A stretch of 64,000 bases of DNA from Fructilactobacillus ixorae (lineage in GTDB: Bacteria; Bacillota; Bacilli; Lactobacillales; Lactobacillaceae), in assembly GCF_024029915.1 (NCBI RefSeq), contig NZ_CP097478.1, positions 372,001 through 436,000 of the forward strand, in the 5' to 3' direction. How positions within the stretch are numbered: the first letter of the stretch is position 1; every line of letters begins with the position of its first letter. The notes under the pieces were generated by a model. The model searched no databases, was not told where the DNA came from, and was given only the letters and a program-made list of their open reading frames with translations. This document shows positions 19,047-29,730 of this stretch, one piece after another. The translations under genes and the position numbers were made by a program.

Positions 19047-21053
19047 ATGGTTACAAAAACACAGAAACAATTTGACTTGGTCTCCAGTTACCAACCAACT
19101 GGAGACCAACCGACGGCCATTAAAAAAATTGATGCCGGCGTGGCGGCTGGTGATAAGGAACAAACCCTATTAGGGGCCACGGGAACCGGGAAAACGTTCA
19201 CCATGGCGAACATCATTCGGGATCAAAACAAGCCCACGCTCGTGTTGGCGCACAACAAAACGTTAGCGGGGCAGCTCTATAACGAGTTGAAAAAATTTTT
19301 CCCGCATAACGCGGTTGAATACTTTGTTAGTTACTATGATTTTTATCAACCGGAAGCATACGTGCCGTCGAGTGACACGTACATTGAAAAGGATGCTTCC
19401 ATTAATGACGAGATTGATCAGTTACGCCACGCGGCCACGAGTGCGCTGTTGTCACGAAATGACGTGATTGTGGTGGCGTCCGTCTCTTCCATTTTTGGAC
19501 TAGGGAATCCAGAAGAATACCAAAATCACACCGTTTCCTTGCGGGTTGGCGACGAAATGGAGCGCGATGTTTTGTTGCGCAAGTTGGTTAACATCCAGTT
19601 TCAACGCAACGACATTGATTTTGACCGGGGCCGGTTTCGGGTGCATGGGGATACGGTAGAGGTTTTCCCGGCCTCCGGAACCCAGAATGCCTACCGAATC
19701 GAATTCTTTGGTGACGAAATTGATAAGATTACCGAAGTTAATACCCTGACGGGAGCAGTGATTGGGGAGCCAGAAACCGTGACGCTGTTCCCGGCGACCC
19801 ACTTTTTAACGAATGATGAAATTATGCAAGTGGCCCTTCCAGAGATCAAAGACGACATGGAAACCCAGGTTAAGAAACTTGAACAAAGCGGGAAGTTACT
19901 GGAAGCCCAACGGCTGAAACAACGGACTACCTATGACTTAGAAATGATGCGCGAAATGGGCTATACGTCCGGGATTGAAAATTACTCGCGTTACATGGAT
20001 CGCCGGAAACCCGGGGAGCCTCCGTATACGCTCTTGGATTTCTTTCCCAAGGATTTCTTGATGTTTATTGATGAATCCCACCAAACGGTGCCACAAATCC
20101 GGGGGATGCTTAAGGGGGACCGGGCCCGCAAAAAGCAACTCATTGATTACGGGTTCCGGCTCCCGAGTGCCTATGACAACCGACCGTTGAACTTTGATGA
20201 GTTTGAACGGCACATTCACCAGGTGATCTACATGTCAGCCACTCCAGGTGACTATGAATTAGAACACAGTACCCAGGTCGTGGAACAGATCATTCGACCA
20301 ACCGGCTTGCTGGATCCGACGGTGGAAGTGCGACCGACGAAGGACCAAATGGATGATTTACTTGGGGAGATTAACGCCCGGGTGAAAAAGAACCAACGAA
20401 CCTTTGTGACGACCTTGACCAAGAAAATGGCGGAAGACCTGACCGATTATTTGAAGGATTTGGGGGTCAAGGTTAAATACCTGCATAGTGACATTAAAAC
20501 CCTCGAACGGACCCGAATTTTACGGGACTTACGGTTAGGAAAGTTTGACGTTTTAATTGGGATTAACCTGTTACGAGAGGGAATTGACGTTCCAGAGGTT
20601 TCGCTGGTTGCAATCCTGGATGCCGATAAAGAGGGCTTCTTGCGGAACGAACGGTCTTTAATTCAAACGATTGGTCGGGCTGCCCGGAACGAAGACGGAC
20701 ACGTAATTATGTACGCCGATCACATCACCGACTCGATGCAGGCGGCGATGGATGAGACCAAACGGCGCCGGACGAAGCAGATTGCGTACAATCAGGAGCA
20801 CCACCAGACGCCCCACACCATCATTAAGCCAATTGAAACGGTGATTTCTGCTTATAAGCAAACGGAAGCTGATCACTATAATAAGGAAAAGCCGTTTGTG
20901 GAATCCGACTTTGAGCAAATGACCACCAAGGAACAACGGGCGGTCTTGCACAATCTAAGTGATGAGATGGAAACCGCGGCGCGCCAGTTGGACTTTGAAC
21001 AAGCCGCTAACCTGCGAGATACCATTAAAAAACTGAAAAAAGAACTGGATTAA
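19047..21053 (+). CDS. uvrB: UvrABC system protein B
   Basis: UvrB is the damage-verification helicase of nucleotide excision repair. The 668-residue protein has Walker [16 protein letters not shown] near residue 45, the beta-hairpin region [21 protein letters not shown], helicase motifs ([37 protein letters not shown]), and a C-terminal UVR domain ([22 protein letters not shown]) that contacts UvrC. It is cotranscribed with uvrA, 21 bp downstream, from a LexA-type promoter. Confidence 0.99.
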   Translation: MVTKTQKQFDLVSSYQPTGDQPTAIKKIDAGVAAGDKEQTLLGATGTGKTFTMANIIRDQNKPTLVLAHNKTLAGQLYNELKKFFPHNAVEYFVSYYDFYQPEAYVPSSDTYIEKDASINDEIDQLRHAATSALLSRNDVIVVASVSSIFGLGNPEEYQNHTVSLRVGDEMERDVLLRKLVNIQFQRNDIDFDRGRFRVHGDTVEVFPASGTQNAYRIEFFGDEIDKITEVNTLTGAVIGEPETVTLFPATHFLTNDEIMQVALPEIKDDMETQVKKLEQSGKLLEAQRLKQRTTYDLEMMREMGYTSGIENYSRYMDRRKPGEPPYTLLDFFPKDFLMFIDESHQTVPQIRGMLKGDRARKKQLIDYGFRLPSAYDNRPLNFDEFERHIHQVIYMSATPGDYELEHSTQVVEQIIRPTGLLDPTVEVRPTKDQMDDLLGEINARVKKNQRTFVTTLTKKMAEDLTDYLKDLGVKVKYLHSDIKTLERTRILRDLRLGKFDVLIGINLLREGIDVPEVSLVAILDADKEGFLRNERSLIQTIGRAARNEDGHVIMYADHITDSMQAAMDETKRRRTKQIAYNQEHHQTPHTIIKPIETVISAYKQTEADHYNKEKPFVESDFEQMTTKEQRAVLHNLSDEMETAARQLDFEQAANLRDTIKKLKKELD

Positions 21054-21074
21054 AAAAGAAGTGAGGTGCCTGCC

Positions 21075-23930
21075 ATGGCTAATGATGTGATCAAAATTCG
21101 GGGCGCACGGGAACATAATCTCAAGGACGTTAACGTTGATATTCCTAAGGAAAAACTCGTCGTGATGACGGGACTTTCTGGTTCGGGGAAGAGTTCGTTA
21201 GCCTTTGATACGTTGTATGCGGAAGGCCAACGGCGCTACGTGGAAAGTTTGTCTTCCTACGCACGTCAATTTTTAGGCCAGATGAACAAACCAGACGTGG
21301 ATTCCATTACCGGCTTGAGTCCGGCAATTTCGATTGACCAAAAGACGACTTCGAAAAACCCCCGCTCGACGGTGGGAACCGTTACCGAAATTAATGATTA
21401 TTTACGACTTCTGTGGGCACGAGTTGGCACGCCGGTTTGTCCGAACGATGGGACGGTGATTCAAAGTCAGTCGGTCGATCAGATGATTGATCGCATTATG
21501 GAGTTGCCGGAACGCACCAAGCTTCAGATTTTATCCCCGATTGTACGGTCAAAACGGGGCCAGCACAAAAAGGTGTTGCAACGCATTAAAAAGGAAGGGT
21601 TTGTCCGGATCATTGTGGACGGGGAACTACACGATGTGAATGACGAATTGGAATTAAGCAAAAATCAGCGTCACGATATTAGCATTGTGATTGACCGGAT
21701 TGTGGTAAAATCGGGGATCAACGCCCGGTTATCTGATTCATTAGAAACGGCCCTGCGGTTAAGTGATGGGTATGCAACCCTCGACTTTTTGGGCCAACGG
21801 GAGCCAATGCTATTTTCCGAGCACTATTCGTGTCCGCTCTGTGGCTTTACGGTCGGGCAGTTAGAACCGCGACTCTTTTCCTTTAATTCGCCGTTAGGGG
21901 CTTGCCCAGAGTGTGATGGTCTCGGGGTCAAACTCGAAGTTGATGAGGAGCTGGTGATTCCAGAACCAACGAAAACCCTGCGCGAAGGGGTGATTGAACC
22001 GTGGAATCCGATTAGTTCGAAATACTACCCGACGCTGTTAGAACAAGCGGCGGCCGCCTTTAAGATTGATCTGGATACCCCGTTTGCCAAGTTACCCGCT
22101 GCCCAACGCGAGTTGTTATTGCATGGTTCCAACGGCAAACAGTTCCACTTTCATTATGAAAATGATTTTGGGGGTGTTCGGGATGCCGACGTTCCGTTTG
22201 AAGGGGTCATGACCAACATTGCCCGCCGATACCGCGAAACTAGTAGTGACTTTACCCGCGATCAAATGCGCAAGTACATGCGGGAACTGACTTGTCAGGC
22301 CTGTCACGGCCTACGGTTAAATCCGAAGGCGCTGGCAGTAAAAGTTGATGGACTTAGCATTGCGGAAGTTTGTGAGCAAAACCTGACGGATGAATTTAAC
22401 TTCTTCCAGCAAGTGACCCTCGGAGAACAAGCCACCACGATTGCGAAGCCGGTGATTAAGGAAATTAGCGACCGGTTGGAATTCTTGTTAAACGTGGGCT
22501 TGAGTTATTTGACGCTTTCCCGGGCCGCGCGGACGCTGTCGGGGGGTGAAGCGCAACGAATTCGGCTGGCCACTCAGATTGGCTCGAATTTATCAGGAAT
22601 TTTATACGTTCTGGATGAACCTTCGATTGGGTTGCACCAGCGCGATAACGACCGGTTAATTAAATCACTAAAACAGATGCGAGACCTTGGCAACACTCTC
22701 GTGGTGGTGGAACACGATCACGAAACGATGCTGGCTGCGGATTATTTAGTTGACGTTGGTCCCGGGGCCGGAGAAACCGGGGGTCGCATCATGGCGACCG
22801 GGACGCCGGCGGAAGTTGCGCAGAATCCCCACTCGTTAACCGGGCAGTATTTATCCGGCCAGAAGTTTATCCCGGTGCCACTTAGTCGGCGGTCGGGGGC
22901 CGGGAAAGCGGTTACGATTAAGGGCGCGCGGGCCAATAACCTTAAAAACATTACGGTCCAATTTCCACTCGGGGAGTTCAACGTGGTGACAGGGGTGTCT
23001 GGTTCCGGAAAATCGACACTCGTAAACGACATTTTAAAACGGGCGTTGGCACAGAAATTAAACCACAATGCGGCCAAACCGGGACGGTACAAAGCAATTA
23101 CTGGTTACCAACAGATTGAAAAGTTAGTTAGTATCGATCAAAGTCCGATTGGGCGAACCCCGCGCAGTAACCCGGCGACCTATACGGGCGTGTTTGATGA
23201 CATTCGCGACCTGTTCGCCAAAACGAATGAAGCCCAACTCCGGGGCTACCAGAAGGGCCGGTTCAGCTTTAACATCAAGGGGGGCCGGTGTGAAACCTGT
23301 CGGGGGGATGGAATCCTTAAGATTGGTATGGATTTCCTACCGGATGTGTACGTTCCCTGTGAAGTTTGTCATGGGAAACGGTATAACGCTGAAACGTTAC
23401 AAGTTGAGTACAAAGGCAAAAACATTGCTGAAGTGCTTGATTTAACGGTGCAAGAAGCTCTAGATTTCTTTACCGCAATTCCTAAGATTACGCGGAAATT
23501 GCAAACGATTGCGGACGTGGGCTTAGGCTACGTTAAACTTGGTCAAGCGGCAACGACCCTCTCCGGGGGAGAAGCCCAGCGGATGAAGTTAGCCTCAGAA
23601 CTGCACAAGCGTTCCTCGGGAAAGAACTTCTACATCCTGGATGAACCGACGACCGGTTTGCATACCGACGACGTCAAGCGGCTCCTTCAAGTCTTGCAGG
23701 CACTGGTTGACGAAGGCAATACGGTGTTGATCATTGAACATAACATGGATGTGATTAAGCAGGCTGACCACGTGATTGACCTCGGTCCAGAAGGGGGCGC
23801 CGCCGGCGGGCAAGTTGTGGCCACGGGCACGCCAGAGGAACTGGTGCAGGTTGTTGCCAGCTATACGGGGCAATACTTAAAACCGATTTTAGCGCGTGAT
23901 ACGAAACGGACGCAGACACAAGCAAAATAA
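21075..23930 (+). CDS. uvrA: UvrABC system protein A
   Basis: UvrA is the dimeric ABC-type ATPase that finds bulky DNA lesions and loads UvrB. The 951-residue protein has two ATP-binding modules: Walker [15 protein letters not shown] near the N-terminus and [14 protein letters not shown] near residue 640, each with LSGGEAQR. Zinc motifs are CPLC...CPEC and CETC...CEVC. The ATG at 21075 follows GTGAGGTG; an in-frame GTG at 21066 lies within that ribosome site. It is the last gene of the SOS-type operon. Confidence 0.99.
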   Translation: MANDVIKIRGAREHNLKDVNVDIPKEKLVVMTGLSGSGKSSLAFDTLYAEGQRRYVESLSSYARQFLGQMNKPDVDSITGLSPAISIDQKTTSKNPRSTVGTVTEINDYLRLLWARVGTPVCPNDGTVIQSQSVDQMIDRIMELPERTKLQILSPIVRSKRGQHKKVLQRIKKEGFVRIIVDGELHDVNDELELSKNQRHDISIVIDRIVVKSGINARLSDSLETALRLSDGYATLDFLGQREPMLFSEHYSCPLCGFTVGQLEPRLFSFNSPLGACPECDGLGVKLEVDEELVIPEPTKTLREGVIEPWNPISSKYYPTLLEQAAAAFKIDLDTPFAKLPAAQRELLLHGSNGKQFHFHYENDFGGVRDADVPFEGVMTNIARRYRETSSDFTRDQMRKYMRELTCQACHGLRLNPKALAVKVDGLSIAEVCEQNLTDEFNFFQQVTLGEQATTIAKPVIKEISDRLEFLLNVGLSYLTLSRAARTLSGGEAQRIRLATQIGSNLSGILYVLDEPSIGLHQRDNDRLIKSLKQMRDLGNTLVVVEHDHETMLAADYLVDVGPGAGETGGRIMATGTPAEVAQNPHSLTGQYLSGQKFIPVPLSRRSGAGKAVTIKGARANNLKNITVQFPLGEFNVVTGVSGSGKSTLVNDILKRALAQKLNHNAAKPGRYKAITGYQQIEKLVSIDQSPIGRTPRSNPATYTGVFDDIRDLFAKTNEAQLRGYQKGRFSFNIKGGRCETCRGDGILKIGMDFLPDVYVPCEVCHGKRYNAETLQVEYKGKNIAEVLDLTVQEALDFFTAIPKITRKLQTIADVGLGYVKLGQAATTLSGGEAQRMKLASELHKRSSGKNFYILDEPTTGLHTDDVKRLLQVLQALVDEGNTVLIIEHNMDVIKQADHVIDLGPEGGAAGGQVVATGTPEELVQVVASYTGQYLKPILARDTKRTQTQAK

Positions 23931-23936
23931 CTTACT

Positions 23937-23963
23937 AAGAATCGTCAGTGACGGTTCTTTTTA
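23937..23963 (+). terminator. Intrinsic terminator of uvrBA
   Basis: AAGAATCGTC (23937-23946) pairs with GACGGTTCTT (23950-23959) with one wobble pair, followed by TTT. Confidence 0.8.
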
Positions 23964-24019
23964 ATTAGGGATGAAACACCCGGTATGTTATACTGAAGCA
24001 AAGTTTGGAGGCCAGGACG

Positions 24020-24898
24020 ATGCGAAAAGATGATCAGTTAGTTGTCATAACTGGAATGAGTGGGGCCGGGAAGACCAAAGCACTACAAACCTTTGAAGAT
24101 TTGGGGTATTTTTGCGTGGACAACCTGCCAACGGTGTTGATGAGTAAATTTACGGAATTACTGCGGACGTCCAGTGAAATTAATCAGGTCGCTGTGGTGT
24201 TGGACCTCCGTTCGGCTCAGACCAGTCAAGAAGTGGTCCAGACGTTATTAAAGATGGCGCAAAGTCAAAATGACCACGAGACGGTGCTCTTTTTAGATGC
24301 AGCGACCGAAAAATTAGTGTCCCGTTACGAAGAAAGTCGCCGGGACCATCCCCTAGCCCGAAACGGCCGGGTTGTGGATGGGATTGAAAAGGAACGGCAA
24401 CTGTTAGCGGGGGTGCGCAAGCACGCAAACTGGGTGATTGATACTACGAACCTCAAGCCCCAGGATTTACGGGCGCAGATTATCCAGCGTTTTGAACACC
24501 ACCAGTTTGAACAATTTCACGTTGAATTAATGTCATTTGGATTTAAGCACGGCTTACCACTGGATGCTGACATGGTCTTTGACGTCCGCTTCCTCACGAA
24601 TCCTTATTATCTGCCGGAATTACGCGAGCAAACGGGACAGGATCGGGCGGTTTATGACTACGTGATGCAACAACCCAGTGCCGACGAATACTTTAACCAG
24701 GTCTTGTCGTTGCTGGAGTTTGAGTTACCCCAGATTAGACAAAGTTCAAAGGCAAGTGAAACAATCGCGATTGGATGTACCGGGGGACAACACCGCTCGG
24801 TGGCCATGACCGAACGCCTAGCTCACCAGTTACGGAAGCTCGGCTACGTTGTGAACGTAACGCATCGAGACATTCAACGGCATAAAGGAGCATCGTAA
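24020..24898 (+). CDS. rapZ: RapZ/YvcJ family nucleotide-binding protein
   Basis: A P-loop protein of 292 residues that hydrolyses nucleotides in B. subtilis (YvcJ) and acts as an RNase E adapter for glmS control in E. coli (RapZ). Walker A GMSGAGKT is near residues 12-19. The C-terminal CTGGQHRSV is the conserved ligand-binding region. The ATG at 24020 follows GGAGGCCAGGACG; a TTG at 24005 is in frame but precedes the ribosome site. It is the first gene of the conserved rapZ-glmR-whiA operon, overlapping glmR by one base. The RNase adapter role is not proven for Gram-positives. Confidence 0.96.
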   Translation: MRKDDQLVVITGMSGAGKTKALQTFEDLGYFCVDNLPTVLMSKFTELLRTSSEINQVAVVLDLRSAQTSQEVVQTLLKMAQSQNDHETVLFLDAATEKLVSRYEESRRDHPLARNGRVVDGIEKERQLLAGVRKHANWVIDTTNLKPQDLRAQIIQRFEHHQFEQFHVELMSFGFKHGLPLDADMVFDVRFLTNPYYLPELREQTGQDRAVYDYVMQQPSADEYFNQVLSLLEFELPQIRQSSKASETIAIGCTGGQHRSVAMTERLAHQLRKLGYVVNVTHRDIQRHKGAS

Positions 24899-25905
24899 TG
24901 GTAGATAAGGTGGCAAAACGAATTGATCGACCCCGAATGGTTGTAATCGGTGGGGGAACCGGTTTGCCCGTCATTTTGCGCAACTTAAAGAAGCGGGACG
25001 TTGACATTACCGCCGTGGTAACGGTGGCCGATGATGGAGGGTCCTCTGGGATTTTACGGAATTACATTAACGTGTTACCACCGGGAGACATCCGGAACGT
25101 GTTGGTGGCGCTATCGACGTTACCGCAACTGGAATTAGAGATCTTTCAGTACCGGTTTAAATCCTCCGATAAGTTTTTATCGGGGCACGCGATTGGAAAC
25201 TTAATTATTACCGCGCTTTCAGAAATGGAAGGAGGCTTCTTTGAGGCCGTTCAAGTGCTAACCCAGATGATGCGGGTTGACGGCCATGTCTATCCGGTGT
25301 GTGATGAGGAACTCGTGTTGCACGCCGAGTTTAGCGATGGTAGTACGTTAGCCGGGGAAGCCGAGATTACGGCGGCCAAAAAGCTGATTAAACGGGTGTG
25401 GGTCGAAGCATCGACCAATGACCACACCCCACAGGCTGTTTCTGCGGTGATTGATGCCATTATGAAGGCCGATCAAATTGTCTTAGGGCCCGGGAGTTTG
25501 TACACCAGTATCCTGCCCAATTTAATGGTTAGTAACGTCGGCAAGGCGGTCATGGCGACGCCTGCGGAGGTCGTTTATATTTGTAACATCATGACCCAAA
25601 AGGGCGAAACGGATCACTTTACGGATGCCGACCACGTCCGGGTGTTAGACCGCCAGTTAGGCCAGCAGTTTGTCGACACCGTGTTAGTCAATAACCAACC
25701 GGTTCCCGCGAGCTACATTGATCACCAACGCTGGGGGGATGAATCCCAACCGGTGCGTCATGACTACCAGGGGCTTAAGGAGCTAGGCTGTCGGGTGATC
25801 TCGTCTGATTTCTTGGAACTAAAGCATCACGGAGCCTTTCACAACGGGCAATTAGTTTCTGACGAACTAATTCGGCTCCTCGGGCAACCGAAATTTAACC
25901 ACTAG
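24898..25905 (+). CDS. glmR: GlmR/YvcK gluconeogenesis factor
   Basis: A 335-residue cytoplasmic protein of the CofD/YvcK fold. In B. subtilis, YvcK (GlmR) binds UDP-GlcNAc and stimulates GlmS to direct carbon into amino sugars, which is needed on gluconeogenic substrates. It shows [28 protein letters not shown] and [15 protein letters not shown]. The start overlaps the rapZ stop (TAATG). The glmM and glmS genes it would influence are in this same window. Confidence 0.96.
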   Translation: MVDKVAKRIDRPRMVVIGGGTGLPVILRNLKKRDVDITAVVTVADDGGSSGILRNYINVLPPGDIRNVLVALSTLPQLELEIFQYRFKSSDKFLSGHAIGNLIITALSEMEGGFFEAVQVLTQMMRVDGHVYPVCDEELVLHAEFSDGSTLAGEAEITAAKKLIKRVWVEASTNDHTPQAVSAVIDAIMKADQIVLGPGSLYTSILPNLMVSNVGKAVMATPAEVVYICNIMTQKGETDHFTDADHVRVLDRQLGQQFVDTVLVNNQPVPASYIDHQRWGDESQPVRHDYQGLKELGCRVISSDFLELKHHGAFHNGQLVSDELIRLLGQPKFNH

Positions 25906-25916
25906 GAGAAAAGCGA

Positions 25917-26849
25917 ATGTCGTATGCAAGTGACGTTAAAAAAGAGTTAACCCGCCTGGAAGTTCATCGCAACAACGCCAAAGCAGAACTGATGGCCCTG
26001 ATTCGCATGAACGGGAATCTGAAGCTCTCCAATAAGCAGTTATCCCTGGAAGTGCAATCGGAAAACTCGGCGATTGCGCAACGGATTTACCGCTTACTGA
26101 TGCAGTTTTACCACATTCGGGCGAACGTGGTGGTGCGCAAGAAAATGAAGCTCAAAAAAAACAACCTCTACGTCGTCCGGGTTCGCCACCAGGTGGAGCA
26201 GTTACTGGACGACCTGGGGATTCTTGATCACTACCAAATCCGAGAACGGGTACCGGTTGAACTGTTAGCGGATGATTTACAGGTACGTTCGTACCTCCGG
26301 GGCGCGTTTTTAGCCGGCGGTTCCGTGAATAATCCACAAACGTCGCGCTATCACCTGGAAATTTACTCGGTCTATGCCGATCACAGTGAGATGTTGACCG
26401 AGATGATGAATCAGTATCACTTGGGGGCCAAGCAAACGAAGCGACGCAGTGGCTACATTGTGTATTTGAAGGAAGCCGAAAAGATTGCTGATTTCCTCCA
26501 GCTAATCGGAGCCACGAATGCCATGTTGAAGTTTGAGGACATCCGAATCGTGCGCGACATGCGGAACTCGGTCAATCGGTTGGTTAACTGTGAGAATGCC
26601 AATATGAATAAGGTCGCCAATGCTTCGACCCAGCAAATCGAAAACATCCATTTGATTCAGGATCGGGTAGGTTTAGAATCCTTACCGCCCAAGCTGCGTG
26701 ATGTGGCAGAAACCCGCTTAAAACACCAGGAGGTCAGTCTGAAGGAACTCGGGAACCTCGTGGCGAATGGTCCGATTTCCAAATCAGGGATTAACCACCG
26801 GTTACATAAGTTAAACGAGGTGGCAGAAAAATTACGCACGGAAACATAA
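25917..26849 (+). CDS. whiA: WhiA family DNA-binding protein
   Basis: WhiA has an N-terminal LAGLIDADG-like fold and a C-terminal helix-turn-helix. It controls sporulation in Streptomyces and links to cell division in Bacillus. The 310-residue protein contains [10 protein letters not shown] (homing-endonuclease-like core), [15 protein letters not shown], and a C-terminal HTH ([27 protein letters not shown]). GGAGAAAAGCG precedes the ATG. It closes the rapZ-glmR-whiA operon and is followed by a terminator shared with clpP. Confidence 0.97.
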   Translation: MSYASDVKKELTRLEVHRNNAKAELMALIRMNGNLKLSNKQLSLEVQSENSAIAQRIYRLLMQFYHIRANVVVRKKMKLKKNNLYVVRVRHQVEQLLDDLGILDHYQIRERVPVELLADDLQVRSYLRGAFLAGGSVNNPQTSRYHLEIYSVYADHSEMLTEMMNQYHLGAKQTKRRSGYIVYLKEAEKIADFLQLIGATNAMLKFEDIRIVRDMRNSVNRLVNCENANMNKVANASTQQIENIHLIQDRVGLESLPPKLRDVAETRLKHQEVSLKELGNLVANGPISKSGINHRLHKLNEVAEKLRTET

Positions 26850-26884
26850 AAAAACCACGAGCACTAAAGGCTCGTGGTTTTTGG
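26848..26884. terminator. Bidirectional terminator between whiA and clpP
   Basis: AAAACCACGAG (26851-26861) and CTCGTGGTTTT (26871-26881) form an 11-bp stem with A- and T-runs outside. It serves both convergent genes. Confidence 0.92.
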
Positions 26885-26890
26885 TTTGTG

Positions 26891-27484
26891 TTATTTTTTG
26901 TCAGCACTGTTTTTCATGATGCCATCAATTAAACCGTAGTCAACGGCTTCGGAAGCGGTCAGGTAGTTATCCCGTTCCGTATCGCGATCGATTTTTTCTA
27001 GCGGTTGACCGGAGTGTTCTGCTAAGAGCTTGTTAATCATTTTCCGCGCGCGCAAAATTTCCTTGGCAGCAATTTCAATTTCAGTTTGTTGTCCTTGGGC
27101 ACCACCAGATGGCTGGTGAATCATGATTTGGGAGTGGGGGAGAGCAAATCGTTTCCCCTTGGTCCCAGCCGTGGCTAGGACACTAGCCATGGAAGCTGCC
27201 ATCCCCATAACGATCGTTTGCACGTCAGCTTTGATGAAGTTCATGGTATCGTAGATGGCCATCCCAGCGGTAATCACCCCACCAGGGGAGTTAATGTAAA
27301 GGTAAATATCCTTATCAGAATCTTGGGCATCCAAAAAGAGGAGTTGAGCAATCACGGCGTTAGCCATGTTGTCTTCAATTTCTCCAGAAAGCATGATAAT
27401 GCGATCTTTTAGTAATCGTGAGTAGATGTCATATGCGCGTTCACCTTGAGGTGAGTTTTCAACGACAGTTGGAACTAATGGCAT
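26891..27484 (-). CDS. clpP: ATP-dependent Clp protease proteolytic subunit
   Basis: ClpP is the tetradecameric serine peptidase that degrades proteins unfolded by ClpX, ClpC or ClpE. The 197-residue protein contains the catalytic serine in [15 protein letters not shown] (about residue 98) and the catalytic histidine in [13 protein letters not shown] (about 123). The start has AAAGAGAGGATTCAAC ahead. Its promoter carries a CtsR box, so it should be induced by heat and protein stress. It is divergent from a toxin/repressor-like pair, which may matter because pneumococcal relatives of that pair are controlled by ClpXP. Confidence 0.98.
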   Translation of the reverse strand: MPLVPTVVENSPQGERAYDIYSRLLKDRIIMLSGEIEDNMANAVIAQLLFLDAQDSDKDIYLYINSPGGVITAGMAIYDTMNFIKADVQTIVMGMAASMASVLATAGTKGKRFALPHSQIMIHQPSGGAQGQQTEIEIAAKEILRARKMINKLLAEHSGQPLEKIDRDTERDNYLTASEAVDYGLIDGIMKNSADKK

Positions 27485-27541
27485 AGTTGAATCCTCTCTT
27501 TCTTATTTAAGTTTAAGTGGAATTTTTTAATTCGTAAGTTC

Positions 27542-27571
27542 ATCTTACAATGATGGTCAATCAAGGTCAAA
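27542..27571 (-). promoter_or_regulatory. clpP promoter with CtsR operator
   Basis: On the lower strand TTGACC (27565-27570), a 17-bp spacer and TAAGAT (27542-27547) form the promoter. GGTCAATCAAGGTCAAA (27555-27571, upper strand) is the CtsR heptad repeat and overlaps the -35. CtsR represses clp genes until heat stress. Confidence 0.88.
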
Positions 27572-27597
27572 CAAAGAGCTTCAATTTTTTAATTAAA

Positions 27598-27625
27598 TTG
27601 AATGTCTATAACATTCATGTATAAT
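27598..27625 (+). promoter_or_regulatory. Promoter and operator-like repeat of the toxin/repressor-like module
   Basis: TTGAAT (27598-27603), a 16-bp spacer and TATAAT (27620-27625). The spacer holds a perfect inverted repeat: TGAATGT (27599-27605), CTATA, ACATTCA (27611-27617). A helix-turn-helix repressor encoded by the second gene is the natural candidate to bind it. Confidence 0.7.
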
Positions 27626-27668
27626 GTAGTTACTCAGTAAGTCTATCTTTATTTTTGGAGATCTTATT

Positions 27669-28424
27669 ATGGAAAATGAATACTATAAATTATCAGATGA
27701 AGATGCACGTATTTTTGCCAAAGGAATTGTTGACGGTAATAAAGAGTATGCAGAAGAACGGTTAGAAAAAAAGAAAAAGATGATTGTATCTTCTGGATAT
27801 TCATGGACTCGATCCAATCATATTGATGATTCAATTTATAGGCATATTAAAGGGGATGAAAATTCTTCAATCGAAACAAATATTAGTACTGCTGGATATT
27901 TTTGGGATTACATTCAATTTAATACCGAAGTAGGTAATAATAAAAAAGTATTAATAATTGTAAAACCGGGACAATTTAGACCTTATAAATATGGTAGTGG
28001 GATTGATAAAAAACATATGAAACAAGGATCTATTGCCAAATTAACGAAAATTAATTATTCATTACCATCTGATAATGTTTATGAATTTCAGCAACAATTA
28101 GATATCTTTAACGCAACTGATCAAGATAATGAAACAATAGATAATAAAATTGAAGAACACGAGTTTGAAAGATTTTATATTTTGACATATACACTAGATA
28201 GCAAATCTGAAATTGGAAAGTTAAGTCTACAAATGCCTAATCCAAATACACTAGAATCTATTGAGGTACAAGATTTAACACCATTCATTGAAGACGCTAG
28301 TCAACTTAGTGATGAACAAAGAGAAGCAGTGGCTAATGATAAAAATAATCAGTTTGCAGAATATTCTACTTTTTATGTTAGAAATAAAAAAAGTAAAAGT
28401 ACAGACAAAAAAAATGACAATTAG
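27669..28424 (+). CDS. Putative toxin of a two-gene module (spr1630-like), unknown function
   Basis: A 251-residue soluble, charged protein with no signal peptide or membrane segment. It begins MENEYYKLSDEDARIFAKG, has an aromatic-rich middle (YFWDYIQFNTEV...FRPYKYGSG) and a lysine-rich end. I see no catalytic motif. The pairing with an HTH-ImmA/IrrE protein 43 bp downstream is what I recall of the pneumococcal pair spr1630 (a protein lethal when ClpX is lost) and spr1629 (its repressor). I infer a toxin of that type, but homology has not been tested. The region is much more AT-rich than its neighbours and is bounded by IS remnants, so it was probably acquired horizontally. GGAG lies 8 nt before the ATG. 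Confidence 0.55.
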   Translation: MENEYYKLSDEDARIFAKGIVDGNKEYAEERLEKKKKMIVSSGYSWTRSNHIDDSIYRHIKGDENSSIETNISTAGYFWDYIQFNTEVGNNKKVLIIVKPGQFRPYKYGSGIDKKHMKQGSIAKLTKINYSLPSDNVYEFQQQLDIFNATDQDNETIDNKIEEHEFERFYILTYTLDSKSEIGKLSLQMPNPNTLESIEVQDLTPFIEDASQLSDEQREAVANDKNNQFAEYSTFYVRNKKSKSTDKKNDN

Positions 28425-28443
28425 ACTTTCTTTTATATATAAT
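28414..28443 (+). promoter_or_regulatory. Possible internal promoter of the repressor gene
   Basis: ATGACA (28414-28419), an 18-bp spacer and a perfect TATAAT (28438-28443) lie over the end of the first gene. The second gene may be expressed independently, as expected for an antitoxin or repressor. Confidence 0.5.
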
Positions 28444-28467
28444 TAATTATAAGGGAGAGTGTTAAAT

Positions 28468-29583
28468 ATGAAATTTAATGGTTTACGTCTCCGCGATATA
28501 AGAGAATCATTCAATATGTCTAGAATTGATTTGGCGAATATTTTAGATATTTCTGAACAAGATATTTGGAAAATTGAGACTGGTATAAGTACACCATCAT
28601 TTCAGATACTGTCTAAATTAAATAGAGAATTTGGAGTTACGTTATCTTTTTTCACATCCAATTTATCAATACCAAAGGTTTCTGACTCAAAATACATTGC
28701 TTATCGTTCAGATTTGAAAAGGTCAATAAGGAATACTGACAGAGAAACGACATATGTAAGCTTAATTGATAACTATATTGATGAAATGCTTAAAAATGTA
28801 TCTATTCCTGAAGAGACAGTAAGTAGATTAAGCGAACAAATAATTAAAAAGAAAGATAATGGTTATGATTTTGATGATATTTCTATATATATCAGAAAAT
28901 TCTTTAATCTTGGTGATAGAAACAACAGGTTAATGGCTATGATTGAAAAATCTGGAGTTTTTATTATTGAAAGAAATATAGACATAAATAATAAGGTTGA
29001 TGCGTATAGTACTTGGACAGATAATAGTCGCCCGTACATTGTATTGGGAACCAATAAATCAGCTTCCAGAAGACAATTTGACTTAGCTCATGAATTTGGT
29101 CATATTTTATTGCATCATAATTTAGAATTTGATTATTATAATAGTTCATCAGTAATTCATTTAGAAAATGAAGCTAATTCGTTTGCGTCTTCATTATTGC
29201 TAGAAAAAAATTCATTCATTGATAAATTTAAAAGTAATATAACTGATCCAACTGAACCTAATCAGTATTTATATCTTAAAAAGTACTACAATGTATCTAT
29301 TGCTGCCCTTGAAATGAGAGCATTTAATCTTAAGCTCATGACTCCTAAACAAGCAGGTTATTTTTGGGGAAAAATGAACAAACGTGGATATAAAAAATAT
29401 GAGCCATTAGATGATGCTTTGCCTATGTATATACCAGGGAAGCTATATGCAATTTTAAATTCTTTTAATAAAAAAGAATTGCATGATTTTTATGACAATA
29501 CTGGGACAACTAGGAAGTTTATTGATAAATTGATTATAAGAAAAATTGATCATAGTAATAATAAGAATATTGGATTATTATAA
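28468..29583 (+). CDS. XRE helix-turn-helix / ImmA-IrrE metallopeptidase fusion (repressor/antitoxin)
   Basis: The 371-residue protein has an N-terminal XRE-type HTH (LRLRDIRESFNMSRIDLANILDISEQDIWKIE, residues 7-37) and a C-terminal ImmA/IrrE (DUF955) domain. The zinc motif is HEFGH at 208-212 with the downstream ENEANSFASSLL glutamate helix (233-244). Such fusions are repressors of phage, ICE and toxin-antitoxin loci and can be cleaved or can cleave. The ATG at 28468 has AAGGGAGAG ahead; a GTG at 28459 lies at the end of that site. It probably represses the module through the repeat at 27599-27617. It resembles what is called the spr1629 family repressor/antitoxin. AT-rich codon use supports transfer. 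Confidence 0.8.
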   Translation: MKFNGLRLRDIRESFNMSRIDLANILDISEQDIWKIETGISTPSFQILSKLNREFGVTLSFFTSNLSIPKVSDSKYIAYRSDLKRSIRNTDRETTYVSLIDNYIDEMLKNVSIPEETVSRLSEQIIKKKDNGYDFDDISIYIRKFFNLGDRNNRLMAMIEKSGVFIIERNIDINNKVDAYSTWTDNSRPYIVLGTNKSASRRQFDLAHEFGHILLHHNLEFDYYNSSSVIHLENEANSFASSLLLEKNSFIDKFKSNITDPTEPNQYLYLKKYYNVSIAALEMRAFNLKLMTPKQAGYFWGKMNKRGYKKYEPLDDALPMYIPGKLYAILNSFNKKELHDFYDNTGTTRKFIDKLIIRKIDHSNNKNIGLL

Positions 29584-29594
29584 AATCATTATTG

Positions 29595-29625
29595 AGATAA
29601 TATACTTCTATATATTATCTTTTTT
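29595..29625 (+). terminator. Terminator of the toxin/repressor-like module
   Basis: AGATAATATA (29595-29604) pairs with TATATTATCT (29611-29620), followed by TTTTT. The next base begins the ISL3-type element. Confidence 0.85.
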
Positions 29626-29730
29626 GGCTCTTTTTCAAATGGTACTGATGAGTAAATAATTTAATAAATGAGTCTGACCCTATGCGATGGAATCCTTAAC
29701 TGATTCTGTCGCCTTTTGTTTATAACTTTT

